A stretch of 64,000 nucleotides of DNA, taken from positions 113,403-177,402 of the forward strand of contig NZ_BOPH01000102.1 in NCBI RefSeq assembly GCF_016863655.1. The letters are read 5' to 3'. This stretch comes from Virgisporangium ochraceum (GTDB taxonomy: Bacteria > Actinomycetota > Actinomycetes > Mycobacteriales > Micromonosporaceae). The position numbers were made by a program, and so were the translations under genes. Under the pieces are notes generated by a model. The model saw nothing but the letters and a program-made list of their open reading frames with translations, was not told the origin of the DNA and ran no database searches. Each line of letters begins with the position of its first letter. The first letter of the stretch is position 1. This document shows positions 41,253-49,318 of this stretch, one piece after another.

Positions 41253-41819
41253 TCACCTCCGTTCCCTCGCGGTCCCGGGCTGGGCCGTCGCCCGGGTCTC
41301 GAACGTCGTGAGGTTCTCGGCCTCCTGCGCGGTGAGCAGGCCCACCGCCACGAGGTCGAAAGGACTGATGAACCCGTCGCTGACCCGGAAGCCGTTGGCG
41401 CGGGCGATTGCGTCGCGCAGCGGCACCGCCCAGTGGTGCTCGATCAGCAGCAGCGCCGCGGCGGTGTTGTTCGGGATGTCGGCCACGACGTCCCACGCCT
41501 CCTGCTCGTGGAAGACCTCGATCCCGTCGGCGGCGGCCTTCGCGCCGAGTTCGGCGCCGGCCTCCAGGCCCTCCTCGCCGGCGATGCCCAGACCGATCAA
41601 CGCGCCGACCTTGCTGCCGAGCTCGACCGCCTCGTCGGTGGTCAGGTTGCTGAGGTGCTCGACCTCGACCTCGCCGGCGGCGTCCTTGTACACGGCGAGC
41701 GCGTCGATGACCCGGATCGTGTCGGTCAGCCGCAGGCGTTCGAGCTCGGCGACGATCTCGCCGTGGAAGTCGGGGTCGTGGAAGCCCAGCACGATCAGTT
41801 GCACCGGTCCGATGGCCAT
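41253..41819 (-). CDS. DUF6325 family protein (DUF1269-related)
   Basis: 188 residues from ATG 41819. It starts MAIGPVQLIVLGF, with HGEIVAELERLRLTDTIRVI and KDAAGEVEVEHLSNL, and contains a hydrophobic glycine-rich piece LGSKVGALIGLGIAGEEGLE and a late NNTAAALLLIEHHWAVPLRD, the pattern of DUF6325 proteins. They are related in layout to DUF1269 proteins and have no known biochemical role. First gene of a two-gene unit with the Arg-rich microprotein. Palindrome site 12 lies 69 nt upstream. Confidence 0.83.
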   Translation of the reverse strand: MAIGPVQLIVLGFHDPDFHGEIVAELERLRLTDTIRVIDALAVYKDAAGEVEVEHLSNLTTDEAVELGSKVGALIGLGIAGEEGLEAGAELGAKAAADGIEVFHEQEAWDVVADIPNNTAAALLLIEHHWAVPLRDAIARANGFRVSDGFISPFDLVAVGLLTAQEAENLTTFETRATAQPGTARERR

Positions 41820-41888
41820 TGGTTCCCGCCCGCCCTTCGATGCCGTGCAGCGACCCGGTGAGCGTCCCCCGACGGGGTCGGCCACGCA

Positions 41889-41905
41889 TCACCCGGCGGG
41901 AATGA
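41889..41905 (-). promoter_or_regulatory. Regulon palindrome, site 12 (DUF6325-microprotein unit)
   Basis: TCACCCGGCGGGAATGA, one mismatch; 69 nt before ATG 41819. Confidence 0.62.
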
Positions 41906-41974
41906 CGCGACACGTCGAGGACCGGTCGTGTCGAAGCGAACCGCCGCCATGCGTTTTCCGGATCGACCGGTCGG

Positions 41975-41991
41975 TCACCCGACGCGGATGA
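41975..41991. promoter_or_regulatory. Regulon palindrome, site 13 (upstream of MalT-type regulator 2)
   Basis: TCACCCGACGCGGATGA, exact match. The nearest plus-strand start is the regulator at 42,246, 254 nt away, so its promoter would have a long leader, or the site serves another transcript. Confidence 0.6.
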
Positions 41992-42245
41992 TGCACATGG
42001 ATAGAGATCCCGACATCCTCTGCTGTACGGATGTTCACCGGCCGTTGGTGGACATCGCGTCGGCGTCGCGCTCGGGTCCGCACGACGGAGCACCTCCGGC
42101 GTGGGTGTTTCTGTTCGTGCCCGGACCTTGGTAGCGTCCGTCGATCAACGCAACGACCTTGATCAATTAGTTGGATCCAGGACGGGGAACCCGGGGGCAC
42201 GAGGTCGCCCGATCGACCGCCCGCGCGCGGGAGCAGGGGGGCCAC

Positions 42246-44954
42246 GTGAACGGGGAGACCGGCCGCGGCGTTGCCGCCGACAGCACGGAACGGCTCCAGC
42301 CGAACCGTCGGTCGCTCCCCATCCAGCGCCCACTGACGGCCCAGCGCAACAACGCCGCGCGGCACTCGCGCCCGCGCCTGACACCCGGTGTGGTCCTGCG
42401 ACGCCGGCTGATCGACCTGGTCGACGCCGGTGCACGCCGTCCGGTCACCCTGCTGTGCGCCGGTCCGGGATGGGGCAAGACCATTACCGTGGCGTCGTGG
42501 GTCACGACCGCGACCGACCGCGTCGCCTGGCTGACCCTGCACCCCGACGACAACGACCGGACCATGTTCTGGACCCACGTCGTCGGGGCGCTGCGCGGAG
42601 CCGGCGCGTTCGAGCCCGGGCATCCGCTGGCCGACCTGGAGCCCGCGGCCGGGGTCACCGACGCGGTCGTCGACCAGATCCTCGATGGGCTCGACGCGTT
42701 GCCGGTGCGGGTCGTCCTCGTCCTGGACGACTTCCACGACCTGGAGGCGGAGGCGGTGCTCCACGACCTCGACGACCTGCTGCGGTACCCGCCGGACCGG
42801 TTGCGGCTGATCCTGGTCACCCGCACCGAGCCCAGCCTGCGGCTGCACCTGCTGCGGGCCTCCGGCGAGATCGCCGAGATCCGCGGCCCGGACCTCGCCT
42901 TCCGGCCCGACGAGGCGGCCCTGCTGTTCGCCAACCGCAACGTCCGGGTGTCGGACGACGACGTGGCCCGGCTGATCGAGGAGACGCAGGGGTGGGCCGC
43001 CGGCCTGCAGCTCGCCGTCGCCTCGCTCGCGCAGGGCAGGAGGATCGACGACCTCGCCGGCGACCACGGCGTCGCCGACTACCTGACCCGCGAGGTGCTC
43101 GCCCGCCTCCCGCCCGACGTCCGGACCTTCCTCACCCGCACCAGCGTCCTGGACGAGGTCTGCGCCGACCTCGCCACCGCGCTCACCGGCGAGCGGTACA
43201 GCCAGCGGATCCTGGAGTCGCTGGAGCGGGCGAACGCCTTCGTCCAGGGGCTCGGCTCGTTCCCACGGTGGTTCCGGTACCACCCGCTCCTGCGCGACGT
43301 GCTGCGAAACGAGCTGACCGCCCAGTCCCCGGAACTGCTGCCGGAGCTGCACCGGATCGCGGCCCGCTGGTACGCCGAGCAGGGCGCGGTCATCGACGCG
43401 CTGCGGCACGCGGCCGCCGGCCGGGACTGGGAGTTCCTCGCCCGGCAGGCGGTGGACTGGGTACCGCTCATGCTCTCGGCCGACCGGGCGGGGCTGGTCG
43501 CCGTGCTGCGGCAGATCCCGGGTGGCGAGCTGCCGACGACCCCCGAGCTGCAGGTGTGCGACGCGCTGCTGCTGTTCCACGCCGGCGACTACGCCAACGT
43601 GCCGGCCCGGCTGGCGGCGGCCCGCGACCTGCGCGCCGAGCGCACCGGTCCCTGCGACCTCCCGCTCGAGGTCGCCCTGCTCACCATCGAGGCGGCCGTC
43701 GTCAACCGGGTCCGCGGCGACATGCCCGGCCTCGTGACGGCCACCACCGCGGTGCTGGGGCGGCTGTCGTCGCTGCGCTTCGGCGAGCTGCCCGCCCTGC
43801 TGCAGTACCGGGCGATCGCGCTGAACAACAAGGGCGTCGGTCTGCTGTGGACCGGTCAGCTCGACCGCGCCGACCGGTACCTGTGGGCCGGCGTCACCGC
43901 GGCCCGGGCCGCCGGCCTGGTGCTCGTGGAGATCAACGCCGTCGGTCACCTGGCGTTGCTCGCCGTGCTGCGCGGGGCGCTGCGCGAGGCGTACGAGCAC
44001 GCGACGCTCGCGTGCGATCTCGCCGAGCGGCGGGGCGTCCGCATGTCGCTGCAGGCAGTGGCCGGGCAGCTCGCGCTGGCGCTGGTGGAGCTCGAGCACA
44101 ACAACGTCGCCGAGGCCGAACGGGAGCTTCGGCGGGCCGTCGAGGCGCACCGCGCCGATCCGGAGGCCGCGCAGGTGCTGGTCTCCTCGCTCACCCGGGC
44201 CCGCCTGCACGTGGTGACCGGTGACCTGGAGGCGGCCCGGGCGGAGCTGCGGCGGGCGCGGCGCGACGCCGACCCCATGATGGTGGCACCGGCCCTGGAC
44301 CGGTGGCACCGGCTCACCCAGTCGGAGGTCGACCTGGCGTCCGGGCACGCCGAGGCGGTCGTGGCCCGCTACGGCCGGCACACCGACTCCCTGCTGCCCG
44401 GCGAGACGGTGTGCCTGGCCCGCGCGGAGCTGGCCCTCGGCGGCCTCGACCTGGCGGAGGCGCTCGCCGCGCGGGCCCGCGCCACGTCACCCGGCAACCT
44501 CAACGCGGTCTGGGCGTGGACGGTCACCGCGCTGGTCGCCGACGCGCAGGGCCACGGCAACCGGTCGGTCGACGCGCTGTCGAGCGCGGTGCGCATCGCG
44601 CAGCGGGAGGGGATCCGCCGGCCGTTCCTCAGCATCGGCGACCGGCGGTTGGCGACCCTGCTGGAACGGCAGCGCTGGCTCGTGCGTGACAACGCGGCCT
44701 TCGTCGCCGACCTGCTCGCCGAGACGACCCCGACCCGGCCGGGCGCGGCGCCGGCGCCGGAGACCGACCTGAGCGACCGCGAGCTGGAGGTGCTGCGCTA
44801 CCTGCCGACCGTGCTGACCGCGGCCGAGATCGCCGACGAGCTGCGGGTGTCGGTCAACACGGTCAAGGCGCACCTGCGGTCGATCTACCGCAAGCTCGAC
44901 GTCACCCGGCGCCGGGAGGCGGTCGTCCGGGCCCGCGAGCAGAACCTGATCTGA
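42246..44954 (+). CDS. Large MalT-type LuxR family ATP-dependent regulator (copy 2)
   Basis: 902 residues from GTG 42246 behind aggggggcc. Walker A CAGPGWGKTITVASW at about 71-85, Walker B-like VRVVLVLDDFHDLEAEAVLH, HTH-adjacent helical repeats in the centre (DRADRYLWAGVTAARAAGLV; LARAELALGGLDLAEALAA), and LuxR DNA-binding domain: TDLSDRELEVLRYLPTVLTA, AEIADELRVSVNTVKAHLRS, IYRKLDVTRRREAVVRAREQ. The same architecture as the regulator at 33,604 but clearly diverged. It would respond to an unknown inducer and activate stress genes nearby. Single-gene unit, convergent with the next minus-strand unit. Confidence 0.9.
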   Translation: MNGETGRGVAADSTERLQPNRRSLPIQRPLTAQRNNAARHSRPRLTPGVVLRRRLIDLVDAGARRPVTLLCAGPGWGKTITVASWVTTATDRVAWLTLHPDDNDRTMFWTHVVGALRGAGAFEPGHPLADLEPAAGVTDAVVDQILDGLDALPVRVVLVLDDFHDLEAEAVLHDLDDLLRYPPDRLRLILVTRTEPSLRLHLLRASGEIAEIRGPDLAFRPDEAALLFANRNVRVSDDDVARLIEETQGWAAGLQLAVASLAQGRRIDDLAGDHGVADYLTREVLARLPPDVRTFLTRTSVLDEVCADLATALTGERYSQRILESLERANAFVQGLGSFPRWFRYHPLLRDVLRNELTAQSPELLPELHRIAARWYAEQGAVIDALRHAAAGRDWEFLARQAVDWVPLMLSADRAGLVAVLRQIPGGELPTTPELQVCDALLLFHAGDYANVPARLAAARDLRAERTGPCDLPLEVALLTIEAAVVNRVRGDMPGLVTATTAVLGRLSSLRFGELPALLQYRAIALNNKGVGLLWTGQLDRADRYLWAGVTAARAAGLVLVEINAVGHLALLAVLRGALREAYEHATLACDLAERRGVRMSLQAVAGQLALALVELEHNNVAEAERELRRAVEAHRADPEAAQVLVSSLTRARLHVVTGDLEAARAELRRARRDADPMMVAPALDRWHRLTQSEVDLASGHAEAVVARYGRHTDSLLPGETVCLARAELALGGLDLAEALAARARATSPGNLNAVWAWTVTALVADAQGHGNRSVDALSSAVRIAQREGIRRPFLSIGDRRLATLLERQRWLVRDNAAFVADLLAETTPTRPGAAPAPETDLSDRELEVLRYLPTVLTAAEIADELRVSVNTVKAHLRSIYRKLDVTRRREAVVRAREQNLI

Positions 44955-44958
44955 CCGG

Positions 44959-45477
44959 TCAGTGCAGCAGGGTCTTGAGAACGATCATGAGGACCCCGAA
45001 CATTCCCGCCACGGTCGCGGTGACCAGCCGTTCCAGCGTCGTGAGCTGCCCGTTCCGCCCCATCTCCCAGCCGGCCAGGCACAGAACCATCGTGCTGCAC
45101 CCGAGCCCCACCGTCACGGCGGTCTCCAGCGACCAGCCGGCGAGCCGCGCGACCACGAGGGCGAACAGCGGGAACCAGGAGGCCGACACCAGCTCCCAGC
45201 CGGTGGTGAGCTGCCTCAGCACCTCCCGCCGGTCGGGCCGCCGACCCTCGTGGATGCGCTCGGCGACCAGGCGGGCGAAGCGTTCGGCCGACCAGTAGAC
45301 GGTCAGCGTGACGAGTACGGCCACGACCATGCGTACCGCCGAGGGCGCGTGCGAGGCGGCCATGACGGCGGCGCCGACGATGATCCCGTAGATGCCCGCG
45401 GCCGTCTCCTCGGCCGAGGTTCCGGTCGGTACCAGCCGGACCGGCCGCAGGCGGTTGCCCCACACCGGGCGGGTCAC
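44959..45477 (-). CDS. Hypothetical four-helix membrane protein
   Basis: 172 residues. Four hydrophobic segments: ETAAGIYGIIVGAAVMAAS, VRMVVAVLVTLTVYWSAERF, WFPLFALVVARLAGWSLETA and RLVTATVAGMFGVLMIVLKT, with a basic loop RLVAERIHEGRRPDRREVLR in the middle. No family is recognised with confidence. The start overlaps the stop of the 494-residue membrane gene by four bases, and it is the last gene of a four-gene minus-strand unit (47,938 to 44,959). Confidence 0.75.
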   Translation of the reverse strand: MTRPVWGNRLRPVRLVPTGTSAEETAAGIYGIIVGAAVMAASHAPSAVRMVVAVLVTLTVYWSAERFARLVAERIHEGRRPDRREVLRQLTTGWELVSASWFPLFALVVARLAGWSLETAVTVGLGCSTMVLCLAGWEMGRNGQLTTLERLVTATVAGMFGVLMIVLKTLLH

Positions 45478-46958
45478 CCGGCCGCGGCCGCGGTGGTGGC
45501 CGACGGCGGTTCAGCGGGTTCGGGTGGCTCAGCGGGTTCGGGCGGCTCCGGGGGGTGCGGCGCCTCGAGCGCCGGCGGCTCGTCCGACGCCTCCAGCACC
45601 TCCGCCCCGTCCGGCGTGGTGCGCCGGGCGGCGAGCGTCACCAGCACCTCGAACGCGGCCAGGACCACGCCGATCACCAGCAGCGACATCCACGAGGACA
45701 GGAGCAGCGCGAGCACGACCGCCACGACGATCCCGCCCACCCGCACCACGTCCAGGTGGGCCGCGAGCCAGCCCGGCCCGTGCGCGGCCGTCGCCCGGCC
45801 GCCGCGCGCGGCACCCCGGCCGGTGGCGCGGGCCGCCCGTACCACCCCGCGGCGCAGCCACACCGGCAACCGGCCGGGGCCGACGAGGTACATCAGCAGC
45901 GCCAGCACGACACCGATCCAGATCAGCTGGGTGCCCCGCTCGCGCAGGCCGGCGAACACCGTCACCAGCGCCGCGTCGACGCCGTCGCGGTAGAGCCCGT
46001 CCGGGACCTCGAGCAGCAGCTCCGCGCGGACGCGCCGCAGCGCCGCCGTGACCACCACCGCGGCCACGACCAGCCACAAACCCAGCTGGAGCAGGGTCCG
46101 CCGGCGGCCGGGGGAGATCGCGAGCGCGACCAGCAGCAGCACGAACGTGGCGACGACGAACAGCACGAGCTGGCGCCGCGCAGCGAGGACCGCGTCCTGC
46201 ACCGCGGCGACCTGGCCGGTGTCGTAGACGGTGAACCGGGCGAAGTCGGCCGGCAGCGTCACACCGACCGCGTCCTCGATCCGCACCCGCAGGTTCTCGG
46301 GGATCGCGCTGGTGCCGAGGTCGGGCAGCGTGACCTGTTTGCCGAACATCGTGGGCAGCTGGGCGCTGAGCTGGCGCAGCACCTGGTTGATCAGGGGCAG
46401 CAGGTCGATCTCGACGCGGTCGTCGCGCACCACGACGAGGGTGCTGGTGCCCTCCAGGATCGCCAGCGCACGCTGGTGCACCCGCCGATTGGCCTCCACC
46501 CAGATGCGCTGGAACCGGTCGCTGACCAGGACGTCGTGCACCGTCCTACGGACCACCTCGCGGACCTGGCCGGTGATCGGGCCGGCGACGAACCCGGCGC
46601 GCTCGGGCAGGACCTCGCGCACGCGGTTCTCCACGTCGAGGATCCGGAACAGCTCGGCCGTCGCGTACTCGGCCATGGCGGCGGAGACCTGCGGGTCGCG
46701 GGGCAGCGGTGCCACCGTCGCCACCCACCGGTCGGTGTCGAACGCGGTCTTCGCCGCCCAGACGCCGACGACGCTGGCGACCAGCGCGAACGCCGCGACC
46801 GCGACGAGCACCGCGGCCGCGGCGCGGCGCACCCCCAGCAGGACGACGCCGCGACGCTTGCGGGTGTCCAGCCGGGCGCGGAGGGTCGACACCTCCAGCC
46901 GTAGGCGGTCCAGTTCCTCGTCGGTGGTGGTCTCACGGTTGACGGTGGGAGTGGTCAT
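45474..46958 (-). CDS. Large membrane protein with coiled N-terminus and extracytoplasmic domain, unknown function
   Basis: 494 residues. A short coiled coil (DEELDRLRLEVSTLRARLDT) precedes one membrane helix (AAAVLVAVAAFALVASVVGV). An outside domain of about 190 residues follows (TDRWVATVAPLPRDPQVSAA; AILEGTSTLVVVRDDRVEID; LPDLGTSAIPENLRVRIEDA), then three or more further helices (LVLFVVATFVLLLVALAI; LVVAAVVVTAALRRV; VLALLLSSWMSLLVIGVVLA) and a Pro/Glu-rich tail. I do not recognise the family. Second or third gene of the unit behind palindrome site 14. Confidence 0.78.
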   Translation of the reverse strand: MTTPTVNRETTTDEELDRLRLEVSTLRARLDTRKRRGVVLLGVRRAAAAVLVAVAAFALVASVVGVWAAKTAFDTDRWVATVAPLPRDPQVSAAMAEYATAELFRILDVENRVREVLPERAGFVAGPITGQVREVVRRTVHDVLVSDRFQRIWVEANRRVHQRALAILEGTSTLVVVRDDRVEIDLLPLINQVLRQLSAQLPTMFGKQVTLPDLGTSAIPENLRVRIEDAVGVTLPADFARFTVYDTGQVAAVQDAVLAARRQLVLFVVATFVLLLVALAISPGRRRTLLQLGLWLVVAAVVVTAALRRVRAELLLEVPDGLYRDGVDAALVTVFAGLRERGTQLIWIGVVLALLMYLVGPGRLPVWLRRGVVRAARATGRGAARGGRATAAHGPGWLAAHLDVVRVGGIVVAVVLALLLSSWMSLLVIGVVLAAFEVLVTLAARRTTPDGAEVLEASDEPPALEAPHPPEPPEPAEPPEPAEPPSATTAAAAG

Positions 46959-46964
46959 GGTGTC

Positions 46965-47396
46965 CTACCCGATGATGCGGGCCTCGCGCCCGTGCACGAC
47001 GAGCGCATAGATCACGATGACGTCGAGGACGATCGCGATCACGCTCCAGAACGGGTATCCGGCCACGAAGATGAAGTTCACCAGGGCGTCGAGGGCCAGG
47101 ACGACGACGGCCACGACGCGGGCCCACGTGCGTCCGCTCAGCAGGCTGTAGCCGGCGACGGCCACGAGCACGCCGAAGGCGAGCAGCAGCCAGCCCCATA
47201 CCTGGTAGTCCATGGTGATCGCCAGGTCGGTCGTCGCGGCGTAGTACTCCTCGTCGAGCAGGGCCACGAGACCCTGCATGACGTTGAGGACGCCGCCGGC
47301 GAGCATGACCAGCCCGGCGAAGACGACCCAGCCGATCCACCGGGTCAGCCGTTCCCCGGCAACGGGTTCCTCGGTCACGGCGGGGGACCGCGTCAT
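46965..47396 (-). CDS. DUF7144 family four-helix membrane protein (paralogue 4)
   Basis: 143 residues from ATG 47396. Helices: WIGWVVFAGLVMLAGGVLNV, acidic loop LLDEEYYAATTDLAITMDY, VWGWLLLAFGVLVAVAGYSL, TWARVVAVVVLALDALVNFI and a final helix ending VIYALVVHGREAR. Of the four copies it is closest to paralogue 1 (shared RTWA and HGRE motifs, VLNVMQG/ILNVIQG). It sits between the DUF6069 gene and the large membrane protein with short gaps, so it belongs to one minus-strand unit. Confidence 0.85.
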   Translation of the reverse strand: MTRSPAVTEEPVAGERLTRWIGWVVFAGLVMLAGGVLNVMQGLVALLDEEYYAATTDLAITMDYQVWGWLLLAFGVLVAVAGYSLLSGRTWARVVAVVVLALDALVNFIFVAGYPFWSVIAIVLDVIVIYALVVHGREARIIG

Positions 47397-47452
47397 CGCG
47401 CACACCTTTCCGTCTGCGGGTCGTCGGGTCCGTCTGCGTCCGTCCGCGTCCC

Positions 47453-47938
47453 TCAGGGGTATGCGCGGGGGACCGGTCGGATCCGCGGGGTCGGCGGCCG
47501 CAGGGCCGCCTTCGCCGTGCTGGCCACGAGCGTTCCGGTGGCCACACCGAGCACGAGGTTGAGCAGCGAGGTGCACATCCGCGAGGCGAGGGTGGCGTCG
47601 ACCATGAACGGCGCCAGCATCCCGGCGAGCGTGGCCAGCCCGATCGCCCAGGCGAAGAACATCATCGGCCGGGGCGTGGTCAGCAGCAGCACGTGGACGA
47701 GGGCGGTGGCCAGCAGGCTGGCACAGGCGGCGCCGAAGGCGTACCAGAACGTGTTGGCGCCGCCCCAGACGCCGTCGCCCTTGGGCGCCAGGATGGGCAC
47801 GCCGAACAGTCCGCGGGTGAGCAGGATGCCGACGACGGCGATCAGCGCCGCGACGAGGGCGGTGGCGGCGCCGCCGGACCAGAGCTTGCCGGCATTGACG
47901 GACGGATGCTGCGGTGCCTGCTCCGGCTGGTAGGTCAT
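47453..47938 (-). CDS. DUF6069 family four-helix membrane protein
   Basis: 161 residues from ATG 47938 behind gaggaggacc. Four helices: AATALVAALIAVVGILLTRG, ANTFWYAFGAACASLLATAL, MMFFAWAIGLATLAGMLAPF and MCTSLLNLVLGVATGTLVAS. Family-typical pieces are VPILAPKGDGVWGGANT and LLTTPRPMMFF. The function is unknown. First gene of the unit DUF6069, DUF7144-4, large membrane protein, four-helix protein; palindrome site 14 is 59 nt upstream. Confidence 0.82.
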   Translation of the reverse strand: MTYQPEQAPQHPSVNAGKLWSGGAATALVAALIAVVGILLTRGLFGVPILAPKGDGVWGGANTFWYAFGAACASLLATALVHVLLLTTPRPMMFFAWAIGLATLAGMLAPFMVDATLASRMCTSLLNLVLGVATGTLVASTAKAALRPPTPRIRPVPRAYP

Positions 47939-47997
47939 GCGGTCCTCCTCGTCCCGGCGTACCGCCCGACCCTCCGCGACCCGCGCGGGTCGGTGCC

Positions 47998-48014
47998 TCA
48001 TCCGGTGGGGATGA
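47998..48014 (-). promoter_or_regulatory. Regulon palindrome, site 14 (DUF6069-DUF7144 unit)
   Basis: TCATCCGGTGGGGATGA, exact match with perfect TCATCC/GGATGA arms; 59 nt before ATG 47938. Confidence 0.75.
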
Positions 48015-48090
48015 GCGGCACCGACGCCCGTCGGGGCGCCTGGTGGCGGGTGGAAAGGGGCGGCCGGTGGCCCGGCCCGCGGTGCCGGGC

Positions 48091-48107
48091 TCATTCCCCC
48101 GGAATGA
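48091..48107 (+). promoter_or_regulatory. Regulon palindrome, site 15 (DUF1269-2)
   Basis: TCATTCCCCCGGAATGA has perfect TCATTC/GAATGA arms. It lies 136 nt before ATG 48244, longer than the usual spacing, so a longer leader would be needed. Confidence 0.55.
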
Positions 48108-48243
48108 GGCCGGCGGGGTCGGCCGCGTGGCTCACTGGGCCGGACGCCGGCCGCTGTCCCCGAGCGGTGGCCGGCGTCGCAGCGCAGTCGCCGCCGCGCG
48201 GTGCGGTGGTGGCCCGGACGAGCAATGAAGGGAAGTGCACGTC

Positions 48244-48747
48244 ATGGCAACTCTGGTCGCCATCGGATACCCCGACGAGACCACTGCCACAGCGGCGTCG
48301 CTGGAGGCGCGCCGGCTGGCCAAGGACCTCATCATCCAGCCCGACGCGATCGCGACGATCATCCGGGACCGCGAGGGCAAGTTCCACGTCACCACGACCC
48401 ACCACCCGGTGGGCGCCGGCGCGACCTGGGGCATGTTCTGGGGTTTCCTGTTCGGCCTGTTGTTCTTCGTGCCGTTCTTCGGCATGGCCGTCGGCGCCGG
48501 GATGGGCGCGCTGATGGGCAAGATGACCAAGGGCGCGATCAACAAGGAGTTCCAGGACCAGGTCCGCGACCTGGTGAAGCCCGGCACGTCGGCGCTGTTC
48601 CTGGTCATCGAGCGGTCCACCCCGGACAAGGCCGTCGAGGCCATGTCCCAGTTCGGCGGCACGGTGCTCAAGTCGTCGCTGTCGAAGGAGACCGAGGCCG
48701 AGCTGCAGGAGGCCCTGCACGGCGAGAAGAGCGCGGCCGAGGTGTGA
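48244..48747 (+). CDS. DUF1269 family protein with glycine-rich membrane hairpin (copy 2)
   Basis: 167 residues from ATG 48244 (an upstream in-frame GTG at 48235 is possible). It opens ATLVAIGYPDETTATAAS, has a glycine-rich membrane hairpin (TWGMFWGFLFGLLFFVPFFG and GAGMGALMGKM, in parts), and ends SALFLVIERSTPDKAVEAMS with a helical tail. Same layout as the copy at 21,212 but longer and diverged. The function is unknown. A single-gene unit ending in a strong terminator. Confidence 0.85.
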   Translation: MATLVAIGYPDETTATAASLEARRLAKDLIIQPDAIATIIRDREGKFHVTTTHHPVGAGATWGMFWGFLFGLLFFVPFFGMAVGAGMGALMGKMTKGAINKEFQDQVRDLVKPGTSALFLVIERSTPDKAVEAMSQFGGTVLKSSLSKETEAELQEALHGEKSAAEV

Positions 48748-48757
48748 TCGGTACAGA

Positions 48758-48797
48758 CGCCGCGGGCCGGTCCGGTGATCCGGGCCGGCCCGCGGCG
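48758..48797. terminator. Bidirectional terminator hairpin
   Basis: Stem of 18 pairs with one G-T wobble, CGCCGCGGGCCGGTCCGG / CCGGGCCGGCCCGCGGCG, loop tgat. It lies between the convergent DUF1269-2 and carboxymuconolactone-decarboxylase-like genes. Confidence 0.85.
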
Positions 48798-48818
48798 TTC
48801 GCGCGGTCGGACGGCGGT

Positions 48819-49163
48819 TCAGATGCTGGACGCGGCCCGGACCGCCTTGTCGGCGGCCGAGATGATCCGGGCGGTGCCGACGAGCGGGGCGAGCTCCACG
48901 AGCACGGCCCTGATCGTCGCCGGGTCGATGCCGGCGTCCTCGGCGAGCCGCAGGTGCACCAGGTAGGACGCCGGCGACGCGTCGAGCGCCACGAGCGCCG
49001 CCAGCCGGGTCAGCAGCGCCGTCCGTTCGTCGAGCCCGGAGCCGGTGAGGGCGGTGGCGTTCAGCCGGGCCAGCGCCTCGCTGACCGGGCCGCCGTCGTC
49101 GGTCATCGCCTGGAGGAGATCCTCCAGGTCGGCTTTCGCGGTCGTCGGTAGTCCCTGGGCCAT
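48819..49163 (-). CDS. Carboxymuconolactone decarboxylase-like (AhpD-fold) protein
   Basis: 114 residues from ATG 49163 behind aggagg. The all-helical sequence LEDLLQAMTDDGGPVSEALA, ERTALLTRLAALVALDASPA and VHLRLAEDAGIDPATIRAVL follows the CMD/AhpD repeat fold. The CxxC redox pair of AhpD is missing, so peroxidase-type activity is unlikely and the role is unknown. Palindrome site 16 lies 65 nt upstream. Confidence 0.75.
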   Translation of the reverse strand: MAQGLPTTAKADLEDLLQAMTDDGGPVSEALARLNATALTGSGLDERTALLTRLAALVALDASPASYLVHLRLAEDAGIDPATIRAVLVELAPLVGTARIISAADKAVRAASSI

Positions 49164-49228
49164 GTCGGTCCTCCTGTCGTGGGCCTGTCGGACCGGACCA
49201 GCGTCACCGTCGCACGGCGGTGGCGGGC

Positions 49229-49245
49229 TCATCCGGGACGGGCGA
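49229..49245 (-). promoter_or_regulatory. Regulon palindrome, site 16 (CMD-like gene)
   Basis: TCATCCGGGACGGGCGA, exact match to TCRYCC-N5-GGRYGA; 65 nt before ATG 49163, which has aggagg. Confidence 0.7.
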
Positions 49246-49266
49246 TTCCGCGGCGGGTCCGGGTGC

Positions 49267-49283
49267 TCGTCCACGCGGGGTGA
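49267..49283 (+). promoter_or_regulatory. Regulon palindrome, site 17 (SulP-M24 unit)
   Basis: TCGTCCACGCGGGGTGA, exact match; 35 nt before ATG 49319, which has no ribosome site. The -10-like catgat lies 8-13 bases before that ATG, fitting a leaderless transcript. Confidence 0.7.
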
Positions 49284-49318
49284 GGCGGTCGCGGGGGCGG
49301 CCACGCATGATCTGCCGC

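Larger units (their letters stand above)
41820..42245. other. 426-base intergenic region with two palindromes and an AT-rich patch
   Basis: No convincing gene. It holds palindrome sites 12 (41,889-41,905) and 13 (41,975-41,991), then about 250 bases of ordinary sequence with an AT-rich patch near 42,140-42,175 (gatcaattagttggatcc) just before the MalT-type regulator. That patch could be its promoter or the site of a long leader. Confidence 0.6.

Noticed and set aside
41928..42134. A 68-codon plus-strand ORF before the second MalT-type regulator
   Set aside because: No ribosome site, odd composition and no recognisable fold; it also begins between two palindromes.
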